Shown here piece by piece: positions 17,632 to 29,719 of a DNA stretch of 64,000 nucleotides. Below the pieces are notes generated by a model. That model made no database searches, was not told the origin of the DNA, and worked only from the letters and a program-made list of their open reading frames with translations. The stretch covers positions 524,719-588,718 of the forward strand of contig CABHNZ010000001.1 in assembly GCA_902167985.1 (NCBI GenBank). The letters are read 5' to 3'. The translations under genes were made by a program, and so were the position numbers. Origin of the DNA: Shinella sp. UYSO24 (lineage in GTDB: Bacteria; Pseudomonadota; Alphaproteobacteria; Rhizobiales; Rhizobiaceae). Every line of letters starts with the position of its first letter. Within the stretch, counting starts at the first letter, position 1.

Positions 17632-20279
17632 ATGCGTACAGACACGGGCCAGATCGTTCATCTGGCAGATTACCGCCCAACCGATTTCGTTCTGGAACGT
17701 GTCGACTTAACTTTCGAGCTCGATCCGACCAATACGAAGGTTGAGGCACGGTTGATCTTCCATCGTCGCGAAGGCGTCGATCCCGCGCTGCCGCTGGTGC
17801 TTGACGGTGACGAGCTGTCGCTTTCGGGCCTGCTGCTCGATCAGAACGCCGTGCCGGCCGATCAGTATGACGCGGCCGCCGACCAGCTTGTCGTGCGCGG
17901 CCTACCGGCCGAGACGCCGTTCGAGCTGACCATCACCACCTATATCAACCCGGAAGCCAATACGCAGCTGATGGGTCTCTACCGTACCAACGGCATCTAT
18001 TGCACGCAGTGCGAGGCCGAAGGCTTCCGCCGCATCACCTATTTCCCGGACCGTCCGGATGTTCTGGCGCCCTATACGATCACCATTATCGGTGACAAGG
18101 CGGCCAATCCGGTCATGCTGTCCAACGGCAATTTCCTCGGTGGTGCAGGCTATGACGAAGGCCGTGCCTTTGCAGCATGGTTCGATCCGCATCCGAAGCC
18201 GAGCTATCTGTTTGCGCTCGTTGCCGGCGATCTCGGCGTCATCGAAGATACGTTCGAGACGATGTCGGGCCGCGAAGTGACGCTGAAGATCTATGTCGAG
18301 CACGGCAAGGAAAAGCGCGCCGCCTACGCCATGGATGCGCTGAAGCGCTCGATGAAATGGGATGAGGAGCGGTTCGGCCGCGAATACGATCTCAACATCT
18401 TCCAGATCGTCGCCGTTTCCGACTTCAACATGGGGGCGATGGAGAACAAGGGTCTCAACGTCTTCAACGACAAGTTCGTGCTGGCCGACCCGGAAACCGC
18501 GACCGACCAGGATTACGCGAATATCGAGGCGATCATCGCCCACGAATATTTCCATAACTGGACCGGCAACCGCATCACCTGCCGCGACTGGTTCCAGCTG
18601 TGCCTCAAGGAAGGTCTGACCGTCTATCGCGATCACGAGTTTTCCGCCGACATGCGCTCGCGCGCCGTCAAGCGGATTGCCGAAGTGCGCCGCCTGAAGT
18701 CGGAGCAGTTCCCCGAGGATGCCGGCCCGCTGGCGCATCCGGTGCGCCCGACCGTCTATCGCGAGATCAACAACTTCTACACGACGACGGTCTACGAGAA
18801 GGGTTCCGAAGTCACCCGGATGATCGCGACGCTGCTTGGCGCCGACGATTTCCGCAAGGGCATGGATCTCTATTTCGAGCGCATGACGGACAGGCCGTCA
18901 CGGTGGAAGACTATGTGAAATGCTTCGAGGATGCGGCCGGCCGCGACCTTGCGCAGTTCTCGCTCTGGTATCATCAGGCGGGCACGCCGCTGGTCACGGC
19001 TTCGGCCGAGTATGACGCGGCAGCCGCCACGCTGACGCTGTCTTTGGAACAGATGGTACCGGCCACGCCCGGCCAGCCGGACAAGGTGCCGATGCACATT
19101 CCGCTGTCCTTCGCGCTGATCTCGGATAACGGATCGGAAGCGCAGGCTTCCTCCGTCACCGGCGGCGACGTGACCGGCGATGTGCTGCATCTGACCGAGC
19201 GCAGCCAGACCTTCGTGTTTTCCGGCATTGCCTCACGTCCGGTCGTTTCGCTCAACCGGTCCTTCTCGGCGCCGATCAACCTCGCCTTCCACCAGTCGCC
19301 GGCGGATCTCGCCCATATCGCCCGTCATGACAGCGATCTCTTTGCCCGCTGGCAGGCGCTCAACGATCTGGCGCTGCCGAACCTCATCCAGGCTGCGAAA
19401 AATGCGGCTTCCGGCGAAACGATCACCTGCGATCCGGCGCTGATTGCCGCGCTGCTCGAAGCCGCAGCCGACGAAAGCCTTGAGCCCGCCTTCCGGGCCG
19501 AAGTGCTGAACCTGCCGAGCGAAGCCGATATCGGCCGCGAAATGGGCAAGGACATCCAGCCGGATGCCATCCATGCGGGCCGCAAGGCAATCCTGACGAT
19601 GATCGCGGAAGCCGGCGAAGCGACATTCCTGTCGCTTGCGGGCGCGATGAAGATCGACGGCGAGTACCAACCGGATTCAGCCAGCGCCGGCAAGCGCTCG
19701 TTGCGCAACAGCGCGCTGTCCTACCTGACCTATGCGGAAAACAGCCCGTCGCGTGCGGCCGAAGCCTTCGGGACGGCTGACAACATGACGGATCTGGCGC
19801 AGGCGCTGACGCTGCTTGCCCACCGTTTCCCCGATGCTTCGGAAACGACGGCGGCGCTTGCGAGCTTCCTCACGCGCTTCGACGGCAATCCGCTTGTTCT
19901 CGACAAGTGGTTCACCATTCAGGCGACGATCCCCGGCGAGGCGGCGCTGGAACGGGTGAAGGCGCTGATGGACAATCCGCGCTTCACGGCATCGAACCCG
20001 AACCGGGTGCGCTCGCTCGTCGGCGCCTTTGCCTTCTTCAATGCCACGGGCTTCAACCGGGCGGATGGCGCGGGCTACCGGTTCCTCGCCGAGCAGATCC
20101 TTGCGATCGATCCGAAGAACCCGCAGCTTGCCGCGCGCATCCTCACCTCGATGCGCTCCTGGCGCTCGCTGGAGCCGGTTCGCGCCGACCACGCGCATGC
20201 CGCCCTGATGACGATCGAACGCGCCGGCGGCCTTTCGACCGACGTGCGCGATATCGTCGAGCGCATGCTCAAGGGATAA
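17632..20279 (+). CDS. pepN: Aminopeptidase N (one lost base)
   Basis: A zinc metallopeptidase of the M1 family that removes N-terminal residues from peptides in the cytoplasm. About 882 residues when repaired, the normal size. The GAMEN exopeptidase motif is present as MGAMENKG, and the zinc site as HEYFHNWTGNR, with the third ligand Glu in LKEGLTVYRD. A GGAAGAG ribosome site precedes the ATG. The frame changes near 18888 (YFER / HDGQAVTVEDYVKCF), repaired by one lost c. The C-terminal helical domain runs to the stop. The gene stands alone, convergent with a TetR gene across a shared terminator. Confidence 0.95.
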
Positions 20280-20292
20280 GCCAGACAAAAGC

Positions 20293-20322
20293 CATCCGGC
20301 GGTCCTTCGGGGCTGCCGGATG
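20293..20322. terminator. Bidirectional terminator between pepN and tetR-type gene
   Basis: CATCCGGC pairs with GCCGGATG around a 14-base loop. T-rich sequence lies beyond the stem on both strands, and it sits between two convergent stops at 20279 and 20343. Confidence 0.65.
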
Positions 20323-20342
20323 CATCCTTTCTTCGCCTGTCA

Positions 20343-20966
20343 TCAGGCCTGTTCGACGGCCGCCTGCTTCTGCGACACTTGTGGCACCGGCAGCACCGGC
20401 GCTGTAGCGCTTCCCCTCACCGCCTCATAGCGCTTCAGCAGCATCCGGCAATAATCCGGCCCGACCTCCTGATCCTGAAACAGGATATGGTAGACGATCG
20501 GTGCGACGACCATGTCCACCGCGCAGGCGATATCGAGCGGCGGCTCGCCTCGGGCAATGGCCCGGGCGCTCAGAATTTCCAGATTGCAATAGGTGAACTG
20601 GCAGCACTTGTAGGAGGCGCTGTCGGCTGCGCCCGACAATACGTCGAGAAGCATCTGCCGGCCGACCTTGGACGACATTTCCTCGGCATATTGCAGAATA
20701 TAGGCTTCGAGATCGGAGGCCAGCGAACCGGTATCGTCCGGCTCGGTTGCCGGGCGCATGTGGGCGATCGCGACATCGGCCAGCACATCCGACAGATCGC
20801 CCCAGCGACGATAGATGGTCGAGGGCGGAACACCAGCCTCCTCGGCGATCATCGGCACGGTCAGCGCGCTGCGATCCTTCTTCGACAGGAGATGATTGAC
20901 GGCCCGGTGCACTTCGGCCTGGATCCGCGCGCTGCGGCCACCCTGCCGGATCATTTCCCTTGCCAT
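20343..20966 (-). CDS. TetR family transcriptional regulator
   Basis: A 207-residue one-component repressor. The start at 20966 (MAREMIRQGGRSARIQ) is chosen because GGAG lies ten bases upstream; an open frame runs 43 codons further but has no ribosome site. The N-terminal helix-turn-helix reads LTVPMIAEEAGVPPSTIYRRWGDLSDVLADVA, a standard TetR_N pattern. The C-terminal ligand domain ends in a Pro/Val/Gln tail. It is divergent from an MFS exporter, and the 212-base gap holds two near-identical 23-base sites, so it most probably represses the exporter and perhaps itself until a ligand binds. Confidence 0.9.
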   Translation of the reverse strand: MAREMIRQGGRSARIQAEVHRAVNHLLSKKDRSALTVPMIAEEAGVPPSTIYRRWGDLSDVLADVAIAHMRPATEPDDTGSLASDLEAYILQYAEEMSSKVGRQMLLDVLSGAADSASYKCCQFTYCNLEILSARAIARGEPPLDIACAVDMVVAPIVYHILFQDQEVGPDYCRMLLKRYEAVRGSATAPVLPVPQVSQKQAAVEQA

Positions 20967-21098
20967 CGTCCTGCTCCAAAATCCTCTGCTACCGGCCATT
21001 CCGCGTCCGGATGACGCAGACGGGCCGGTTAAGCCTTTGAACATATGTGCCATGCCTTGCGAAAACCAATTGCGATCTTCGACGCGGCGGCGCATGCC

Positions 21099-21121
21099 TT
21101 AACGCAAATATATTGCATTAA
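21099..21121. promoter_or_regulatory. Candidate TetR operator 1
   Basis: A 23-base imperfect palindrome beginning TTAACGCAAA and ending TTGCATTAA, nearly self-complementary. It is shared in sequence and length with the site at 21145, 46 bases downstream. Confidence 0.6.
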
Positions 21122-21144
21122 TCGGCGATCGCAACTATATCGTC

Positions 21145-21167
21145 TTAACGCTCAATCTTTGCATTAA
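21145..21167. promoter_or_regulatory. Candidate TetR operator 2
   Basis: Second copy of the 23-base site: it begins TTAACGCTC and ends TTTGCATTAA. It abuts the ribosome site of the MFS gene at 21179, so a bound repressor would block that gene directly. Confidence 0.6.
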
Positions 21168-21178
21168 GGCTTTTCGCC

Positions 21179-22377
21179 ATGACACAAGCCGTCACCGAAC
21201 CGCAATCGTCCAGTCGCATGACCCTGTTCAGCTTTGCCGGGGCCGTGACGATTTCGGCGTCGAGCAGCGCGCCGACGCCGCTCTATCATCTCTACCAGCA
21301 GGATTTTCATCTCTCGGCCGCGATGATCACGATGATCTTCGGCGCCTATGCGTTTGCGCTTCTTGCAGCGCTTCTGACCTTCGGCGCGCTGTCCGACTAT
21401 CTCGGCCGACGACCGCTGATCCTTCTGGCGCTTCTCTTCAATGCCGCGTCTCTCGTCATATTCCTTGTGGCGTCGTCGGGCGACATGCTGATTGCGGCAC
21501 GCATCGTTCAGGGATTTGCGACCGGCATCGCCTTCCCGACCTTCGGAGCGACCATTCTCGACACGGATCGCAATCGCGGGCCGGTGCTTAACAGCATCAC
21601 CGCCTTTCTGGGGCTCACGATCGGCTCGCTTGCAGCGGGCATTCTCGTCAGCTATGCGCCGCTGCCGCTGCACCTGATCTATGCGGTCCTGCTGGCCGTG
21701 ACGCTGATCGGCGTTCTGGCGCTGGCCGCCATGCCGGAAACGGTTTCGCCGCGGCCCGGCGCGCTTGCCGCCATGCGGCCGCGTCTGGCGGTGCCGCGCC
21801 ATGCGCTGCCGACGCTTCTCAAGGTGACGCCGGTCAATGTGGCCGCATGGTCGCTCGGCGGCTTCTACCTGTCGCTGATGCCGTCGCTCGTCACCGTCGC
21901 AACGGGCATCACCTCGCCGCTGGTCGGTGCCGCCGTCGTGGCAACGCTGATGCTGAGTGCGACCATCTCGGCCGTATTTTCGCGCAGCGTCGAACCACGG
22001 CTGGCCGTCTCGCGCGGTAGCCTGACGCTGGTGGCAGGTGTCGTCGTCACGCTTGTCGGTATCCGCGAGGAGCTGGTCGTGGCGCTGTTTGCCGGCACGG
22101 CGATTGCGGGCTTCGGCTTCGGCTCGATCTTCGGCAGCATTTTGCGGCTGCTCCTGCCGATGGCCGAAGCGCATCAGCGGGCAAGCCTGTTCTCGGCCTT
22201 CCTCGTCGAAAGCTATCTGCCTTTGCCATCCCCGCCATTCTCGCCGGCATGGCGGCTCCGCATATCGGACTTTCCGCGACCGCGCTGGTCTATGGCAGCG
22301 TCATCGTCGTCCTGACGCTGATTTCGCTCGCCGCGATGCGATCAGGCTTGACAGAAGCGCGCGCAGCCCTTCGCTAA
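21179..22377 (+). CDS. MFS transporter, probable drug/metabolite exporter (one lost base)
   Basis: About 399 residues with twelve predicted membrane helices. The loop 2-3 signature GALSDYLGRRPLILLAL is the MFS motif A. GIAFPTFGATILD follows in helix 4. The frame changes near 22215 within FLVESYL; restoring one base gives AFAIPAILAGMAAPHIGL and an ending at 22377. It is controlled by the divergent TetR gene judging from the operator pair. The substrate is unknown; this arrangement is typical of drug exporters. Confidence 0.87.
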
Positions 22378-22430
22378 ATCGCTGCTGCTTCGCCCGGAAA
22401 TCCGCCGGGCGAAGCGCGTATTCCCGAAAT

Positions 22431-22522
22431 GAATCAAATCGTTAAATTTATTACCAATCCTCTGGACACGAAGAATCACTAATGATTCATTAGTAGATTC
22501 GAGCGGGGCGGCGCATCGAATC
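22431..22522. promoter_or_regulatory. Cluster of five GANTC sites before the pleC-like gene
   Basis: GANTC, the target of the cell-cycle methylase CcrM in alphaproteobacteria, occurs at 22431, 22473, 22484, 22496 and 22518, ending 16 bases before the kinase start. At this base composition less than one would be expected in 92 bases. The segment is also AT-rich, like a promoter. Confidence 0.6.
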
Positions 22523-22538
22523 ATCACGAGGGGATACG

Positions 22539-24921
22539 ATGACGATCATTTCGGACGTGCAGCGGGAAACCGCGGCCGGCGCTCGGCTGCGCGTAAGATT
22601 TCCGGGGCTCGACAGCCTGAAGCGGGCCTTTAAAGGTTCCGCGCCGGCAAGCCGGCTGCATGCCTCCGAACGCGATCTGTCCATCCGTCCCATCGCACGC
22701 CAGCTGCCGCGGGCTGAAACCGTGCTGAAACCGTTCCATTCCCCTTCTGATCGTCGCCTTTCTCGCTGTCGTCGCGACGTCGCGCATCATCGGCATTTCC
22801 GGCGAACATGACCGCATGGAAGAGAGCGCCCGGCAGGCTACGGCGCTGATGGCAGCCACGGCGAGTGCCGCCTTCTCCGGTCAGGACGCGCTGTTCACCT
22901 CGCCGGACCGCAATGCGGCACAGAACCGTCTGTCGCTCTTCCTGCCGCAGGAGCAGCTGGCGGAAGGCACGTTCGTGCTTCTCGTCGATGCGTCCGGCCG
23001 GGTCTTCGGCGGCTCCAATGCGGCGGCTCCGTATATCGGTCAGCGGCTTGCGACGCTCCTGCCGGAAGTCAGCACCGTGCGCTCGATCGACGGACGCAGC
23101 GGCCTGATCGAAACCTATCTCGGCGATATCCGCCACTACGCCATCATCGAGCCCGTCGGGTCCGATGGCGCATTGATCGTCTCGGCCCATTCGATGGATG
23201 CCGTCAACCGCTTCGTGCGCAACGAAGTGTCGCTCGACGTGACGATCTTCGCCGGGATTTCGGCCATTCTGCTGGTCATTCTCTACGCCTATTACATTCA
23301 GGTGAAGCGCGCCCGCGATGCGGACGATATTTTCGTGCAGTCGAACCTGCGCATCGAGACTGCGCTGTCGCGCGGACGCTGCGGTCTCTGGGATTTCGAC
23401 GTCGACAGCCGCCGGCTGTTCTGGTCCGGCTCGATGTATGAAATGCTCGGCCTGCCGCCCGTCGGCAACGTGATTTCCTATGCGGATGCGGCGCGGATGA
23501 TGCACCCGGCCGATGGCAACCTTTATGCGCTTGCCCGCGCCATCAGCCGCGGCAATGCCAAGCAGGTCGACCAGGTGTTTCGGATGCGCCATGCGTCCGG
23601 CCATTATGTCTGGATGCGCGCCCGCGCCCAGGTGGTGCAGATGGCCAACGGCCGCACGCATGTGATCGGCATCGCCATGGACGTGACCGAACAGCACCGG
23701 CTGGCACAGCGTTACGCCGAGGCCGACCAGCGGCTGGCGGACGCGATCGAATGCACGTCGGAAGCCTTCGTGCTGTGGGACAAGAATGATCGTCTGGTGA
23801 TGTGCAACACCCATTTCCAGCAGGCTTACGGACTGCCGGACAATGTGCTGGTACCGGGCACGGAACGTTTTGCGGTTCTTGCCACTTCGGCGCGGCCGGT
23901 GATCGAGCGTCGCATTGCCGATCCCGATGCAGCGGTTTCTCGCGCACCACGGAAGTGCAGCTTGCCGACGAGCGCTGGCTGCAGATCAACGAGCGCCGCA
24001 CCCGCGATGGCGGTACGGTCTCGGTCGGCACCGATATCACCCTTCTCAAGCGCCAGCAGGAGCGCTGCGCGACGGCGAACGCCGCTGATGGCGACGATCG
24101 GCGACCTTTCTGCCTCGCAGATCACGCTCGAAAAGCAGAAGGAAGCGCTCTCCGTCGCCAATGCCAATTATCAGGTGGAGAAGGAGCGCGCGCAGGCGGC
24201 AAACAAGGCGAAATCGGAATTCCTCGCCAATATGAGCCACGAGCTTCGCACGCCGCTCAACGCCATCCTCGGCTTCTCGGAAATCCTCGTCAACGGCATG
24301 TTCGGGCCGCTCGGCTCTTCGAAATACAGCGAATATGCCAAGGATATCCACGATAGCGGCCAGCATCTGCTTGCCGTCATCACCGACATTCTCGACATGT
24401 CGAAGATCGAAGCCGGGCATATGCGCATCCAGAGCGAGCCGGTCGATCTGATGCCGCTGATCGAGGAAAGCCTGCGCCTCACATCGATTGCAGCGCAGGA
24501 CAAGCAGATCTCCATCCACCAGCGGCTTGCCGACAATCTCGATATGGTCGGCGATCGCCGCGCGCTGAAGCAGGTCATGCTCAACATCCTCTCCAACGCG
24601 GTGAAATTCACCAATGCGGGCGGCAATATCGAGCTTCGCGCCAAGAAGGTGGTAACGGGCGTGATCGTGACGATCGCCGATACCGGCATCGGAATTCCGC
24701 GCGACATGCTGTCGAAGATCGGCCAGCCGTTCGAACAGGTGCAGAGCCAGTATGCCAAGAGCAAGGGCGGTTCAGGCCTTGGCCTTGCGATTTCCCGCTC
24801 GCTCGTCGGCCTGCATGGCGGCACGATGCGGATCCGCTCCAAGGCGGGCGAAGGCACGATCGTCTCGCTGCATATTCCCGACCGGCCGTTGCCCTTCGTG
24901 CGCAGACGCGTCGCGGCGTAA
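22539..24921 (+). CDS. pleC: PleC/DivJ-type PAS sensor histidine kinase (several lost bases)
   Basis: A membrane histidine kinase of about 795 residues. Order: cytoplasmic N-terminus, a first membrane helix (LLIVAFLAVVATS), a periplasmic sensor segment, a second helix (IFAGISAILLVILYAYYI), two PAS-like regions, the dimerisation helix NMSHELRTPLNAILGFSEIL with the phospho-acceptor His, and an ATPase domain (N box NILSNAVKFTNAGGN, DTGIGIP, GGSGLGLAIS). FGPLGSSKYSEYAKDIHDSGQHLL is the region by which PleC, DivJ and PdhS kinases are recognised, and those act on DivK in cell-cycle control. Frame changes near 22735, 23940, 24062 and 24092 are all consistent with lost bases (the first needs two). 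The ATG at 22539 has GAGGGG upstream. The pleC name rests on domain type and neighbourhood. Confidence 0.75.
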
Positions 24922-24924
24922 CGA

Positions 24925-27908
24925 TCAGCCCCGCTTTTCGGAGTGTCCGGCCGGACTGCCCGCAGGAAGACGGCCCTCACCTCTTCCGACAGACGCCGGA
25001 TCTCGCCCTCTAGCGTGCCGAGATCCGGGCAATCGCCTGCCCGGCAGAGCCGCTCGATGAGACCAGCCGGCGTATTTTCCGGCTCGAAGGCGCCTTCGAC
25101 GCAGAGCCGCATGATCTGCGACAGTTCGGTGAAGAGTTTGAGCGCCGCCTGCAGCCTGTCGAGATCGTCTGGCGTCAGAAGAGCGGCCCCAAGCCGTTGC
25201 AGGGCTTCCGCCGTATCGACGCCCTCTGTATCGACATCAAAGCCGCGCGCCGGGGCGATGAGGCGCAGATATTGCGCGACGAATTCTATATCGACGAGCC
25301 CGCCGGGGATGAGCTTGAAATCCCAGCGGTCCTTCGGCGGCTTTTCCCTCTCGATCAGCATCCGCATCTCGGCGACATCGGCGGCGATTTTTTGCTCGTC
25401 CGGGCAATCGGCAAGGATGGCGGCAATGACGCTCCGGCTTCGCTGACAAGGGTCTTCTCGCCGCAGACGAGCCGCGCGCGCGTGAGCGCCATATGCTCCC
25501 AGGTCCAGGCTTCCTCGGCCTGATATTTGGCGAAGGCATTGATGCGGGTGGCGACCGGGCCCTTGTTGCCGGAGGGGCGAAGCCGCATGTCGACCTCGAA
25601 GACGACGCCTTCGGCGGTCGGCGCCGCAAGCGCTGCGATCAGCCGCTGGGTGAACCTCGTGAAATAGCGCTGCGCATCGAGCGGCTTGGCACCGTCGCTT
25701 TCGGCCGCTGCGTCGTCATAGTCGTAGAGAAGGATGAGATCGACATCGGAGGCGGCGGTCAGTTCGAAACTGCCGAGCTTGCCCATGCCCATGATCGCCA
25801 CGCGCCCGCCGGGATAGTGCCCGTGTGCCGCCTCGATCTCGTCGGTGACGGCCGCAAGCGCCGTCTCGACGAGGATATCGGCGAGATCGGTAAAGGCACG
25901 GCCGGCCTCGCGGCCGGTGATTGCGCCGCTCAACAGACGGATGCCGATCAGGAAGCGCTGCTCGGCGGCAAAGATGCGCAGGCGGTCGAGGATTTCCTCG
26001 TAAGCCTGATGGCCCGTCAGGAAGGTGTTGAGCCGCGCTTTCAGAAGGGCCGCACCCGGCAGTTCGGAGAGAAGGCCGGGATCGAGCATGCCGTCGAAGA
26101 CATGCGGACGGGCGGCGATGATATCGGCCAGCCGTGGCGCGGAGGCCATGACCATGACGATCATCGACAGCAGCGCCGGATTGCTGCCGATCAGCGAGAA
26201 GAGCTGGATGCCGGCGGGAAGGCCTTTGAGGAAACTGTCGAAGCGCAAGAGCGCCTCGTCGGCGCGCCTGCTCTCGCCGAAGGCGGTGAGAAGGCTCGGC
26301 ATCATTTCCGTCAGCCGCTCGCGCGCTTCGGCAGACTGGGTGGCGCGGTAGCGGCCGGAATGCCAGGTGCGGATGACGCGTGCCATATCGGCTGGACGCT
26401 CGAAGCCCATGGCGGACAGCGTCTTCAACGTATCGGGATCATCGCCCTTGCCGGTGAAGACGAGATTGCCTTCGGCGGACGACAGCCGCTCCTCCTGTTC
26501 GAAAAGCCGCGCATAGCGACGCTCGACGATCCGCATGACCTTTTCGAGCCGTGTGGAGAAGGCGGCCGTATCGGCAAAGCCGAGCATCAGGGCGATGCGC
26601 TTCAACTCTGCCTCAGTGGTCGGCAGGCGGTGGGTCTGTTCGTCGCGCACCATCTGGATGCGATGTTCGACATCGCGCAGGAACCAGTAGCCGGTCGTCA
26701 GTTCGGTGGCGATTTCGGGGATGAGCCAGCCGGCGCCGCTCAGCGCTGCCAGCGCCTCGTCTGTGCGCCGGGCTCTGAGCGCCGGCATGCGGCCGCCGGC
26801 GATCAACTGCTGGGTCTGGGCAAAGAACTCGATCTCGCGAATGCCGCCGCGGCCGAGCTTGACGTCATGGCCCTTGACCGCAATCGAGCCGTGGCCCTTG
26901 TGGACATGGATCTGCCGCTTGATCGAATGGATATCGGCAATTGCCGCGTAATCGAGATATTTGCGGAAGACGAAGGGGGTGAGCAGGCGCAGGAAATTTT
27001 CGCCCGCAGCCAGATCGCCGGCGACCGGCCGCGCCTTGATGAAGGCCGCGCGCTCCCAGTTCTGGCCCCTGCCCTCGTAATAGATGAGCGCCGCATCGAG
27101 CGAGACGGCCAGCGGCGTCGAGCCGGGATCGGGCCTCAGCCGCAAGTCCGTGCGAAACACATAGCCGTCGGCGGTACGCTCCTGAAGGATACGCACCAGC
27201 CGTCGCATCATCCGGCCGAAGGTTTCCGACGCGTCGAGCGGATCGGGCAGGATGCCGGCGTCCGGATCGAAGAAGACGACGATATCGATATCGGAGGAGT
27301 AATTCAGCTCGAAGCCGCCGAGCTTGCCCATGCCGAGTACGATGAGGCCGGAGCCAATGCCCGGATTGTTCCGATCGGCCAACACCACCTTGCCCGCCTC
27401 ATGCCGGCCAGAAGCAGATGATCGATGGCGCAAGCGGCGCAGGCATCGGCAAAGCGGCTGAGCCAGAGAGTGGCGTCTTTCGCCGAAAAGATGCGGGCGA
27501 GATCGGCCAGCGCCAGAATGAAGGCGAAATCGCGCTTGGCGCGGCGAAGCGCGGTCATCACCTCGTTTCGGACGGCGTGCGGCTCTCTTCCGCTGATGAC
27601 GGTTTCCAGGCGTTGCGGGCCTCATCGATCAGGGCAGCAAGGCGCGTTTCGACGGGTTCGCGCAGCGCTGCCGAAACCAGCGACGGTGCGAGCGTGGCGA
27701 TGTCACGCAGGAAGGGCGACAGTGAAAAGGCTGCGGCGAGAAAGGCCTTCAGTGCAGGCCTTTCAGCGAATTTTTCCGCGACGGCCGGCTCGGCCTTGCA
27801 GATCTCCTTCAAAAGCGCGTTTGCCGCTTTCAATTCCGTCTGATTGAGAGGTGAAATCACCCCATCCGCCACAGTCTCCAGCAGCCTTGCCGTCTGCGTG
27901 TGATCCAT
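24925..27908 (-). CDS. glnE: Glutamine synthetase adenylyltransferase/deadenylase (four lost bases)
   Basis: GlnE attaches and removes AMP on glutamine synthetase in answer to PII signals. About 995 residues once repaired. Both nucleotidyltransferase domains are seen: N-terminal GGFELNYSSDIDIVVFFDPD and C-terminal GSFELTAASDVDLILLYDYD, separated by the helical linker. The start MDHTQTARLL at 27908 follows a GGAGGG element. Frame changes near 27572, 27405, 25435 and just before the end are each repaired by one lost base; the last puts the stop at 24925-24927, four bases from the pleC stop. Lost bases, not decay, are the likely cause because all motifs are intact. Confidence 0.93.
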
Positions 27909-28228
27909 CGCAGTCCTGCCCTCCCGAGCCCTTTGCCCTCTCACGAGGCTTTTGACCAGTTATATAGCGGAGAGGTGCAAATGGGGATCTGAAATCTTTG
28001 CCTCTGCTCATTGCGTTTCGCGCAATGCGGTTGCTGTGACAGTCGGATGCGGCAATACAACTCCTGCGACATATTGACTATCAAGGGGCCAAGGGCGTTT
28101 AAGGGGCATCCGTCTTTACGAAGTCTTAGCGACTTCGCCATCCCCGCGCGCCGCCTTGTCCCGCCAGTGATTGGAGCCATTGCGATGGTACGATCCGGCG
28201 CGTTCTGAAAGATCCTCTGGGAGTGATT
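27909..28228. other. Divergent intergenic region glnE / GntP permease
   Basis: About 320 bases without a convincing gene. CATTGCG and CGCAATG form a 7-base palindrome around tttcg at 28009-28027, and a shorter one (GAAGTC/GACTTC) lies near 28120-28136. These could be operators for the permease gene. Nothing else is recognised. Confidence 0.4.
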
Positions 28229-29607
28229 ATGAGTTCCTCTGATATCTGGCTTCTGGCCACCGCCATCGGCGGGGTCGTCTTTCTCGTGGCGCTGATCGTC
28301 TCGCGCATTCGCCTTCATCCGCTGATCGCGCTGATCGTCACCTCGATCGCCGTCGGCCTCGTCAACGGCATGCCGGTCGACAAGCTGGTCAAGTCGATCC
28401 AGGCCGGTGCAGGCGGCACGCTCGGCGCGGTCGGGCTTGTCGTGGCGCTCGGCGCCATGCTCGGCAAGATCCTTGCCGATGGCGGCGTGACGGAAGGCAT
28501 TTCCGAAACGATCATCCGCCGCACCTCGACGCGCATGCTGCCCTGGGCAATGGCGGGTGCCGCCTTCATCATCGGCATTCCGATGTTCTTCGAGGTCGGC
28601 CTCGTCGTGCTCCTGCCGTTGATCTTCTCGGTTGCACGCAAGCTCGACCAGACGGGCGCGATCAAGGGCTCGGCCTATGTCTATGTCGGCGTGCCGGTGA
28701 TTGCCGCACTCGCCTCCATGCATGGCATGGTGCCGCCGCATCCGGGTCCGCTGACGGCCATTGCCGCGCTGAAGACCTCGATCGGCCCGACCATGCTTTA
28801 CGGTTTCATCGCCGCCATTCCGGCGATCATCATCGGCGGCCCGATCTATGGCGCGATCATCACGCCGCGGCTGAAGGTGAAGCCGGATCAGGCGCTGATC
28901 GACCAGTTTTCCGCGGAAGCACCGTCGCCAACGTGCCCAGCCTCGGCACGAGCCTCATCACCGCCCTTCTGCCTGCCATCCTGATGCTGCTTCATGCGGT
29001 TGCCGAATTGCTGTTCGCCAAGGATGCGCTTGTCACCAAGATCACCAGCTTCGTCGGCGATCCGGCGATTGCCATGCTGATCGGCGTTCTCTTCGCGGCC
29101 TGGGTGCTGATCTATTCGAAGAAGGGCGATACCGAAGACCTGCGTTCGTCAATGTCGGCCAGCGTCAAGCCGATCGCAAACGTGCTGCTGATCATTGCCG
29201 GCGGCGGTGCCTTCCAGCATGTGCTGACGGATGCCAAGGTCGGCGATGCGATCATGCATCTGAGCCAGCAGTTCTCGCTCTCGCCGCTGATCCTCGGCTG
29301 GATCATCTCGATGCTGCTTTCGGTCTCCACCGGTTCGGCCACCGTCGGCATCGTCGGCGCGTCCGGCCTGCTTGCCCCGCTTGCCGGCAGTGCCGATGCG
29401 CTCAACGTGCCGCTTCTGGCGCTTTCGATCGGCTGTGGATCGCTCTTCTTCAACTATGCCAACCATGCGGGTTTCTGGCTGGTGAAGGAGAGCTTTGGCA
29501 TGTCCATGGGCGAGGCAACCGCGACGATCTCCGTCATCCAGTCGATCGTCTCGGTGGTCGGCCTCGTGATGGTGCTGTTGATGAACCTTGCACCGCCGCT
29601 GATGTGA
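28229..29607 (+). CDS. GntP family gluconate:H+ symporter (one lost base)
   Basis: An inner-membrane carrier of about 459 residues, the usual GntP length, taking up gluconate or a related sugar acid with protons. Family marks include GAGGTLGAVGLVVALGAMLGKIL, MHGMVPPHPGPLTAIAAL and the late NYANHAGFWLVKESFGMS. The ATG at 28229 follows GGGAG. The frame changes near 28918 between IDQFSAE and VANVPSLGTS; one lost base repairs it. It stands alone; no gluconate kinase is adjacent, so the substrate is uncertain. Confidence 0.9.
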
Positions 29608-29719
29608 TTTCGGATGGGTTGGCTGAGGGGCCGATTGGCCGCCCCTCACTGCTGACAGCGGCCGCCCCCTTTCCTTCCGTCATGCTCGGGCTTGTCCCGA
29701 GGATGACGACCGTAGAGCA

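Noticed and set aside
22539..24921. pleC-like gene as a true pseudogene
   Set aside because: All kinase motifs survive and the breaks share the same lost-base pattern seen in essential-type genes such as ccmF and glnE.
25493..27421. Plus-strand open frame of 642 codons
   Set aside because: Antisense of glnE, whose two nucleotidyltransferase domains are unmistakable.
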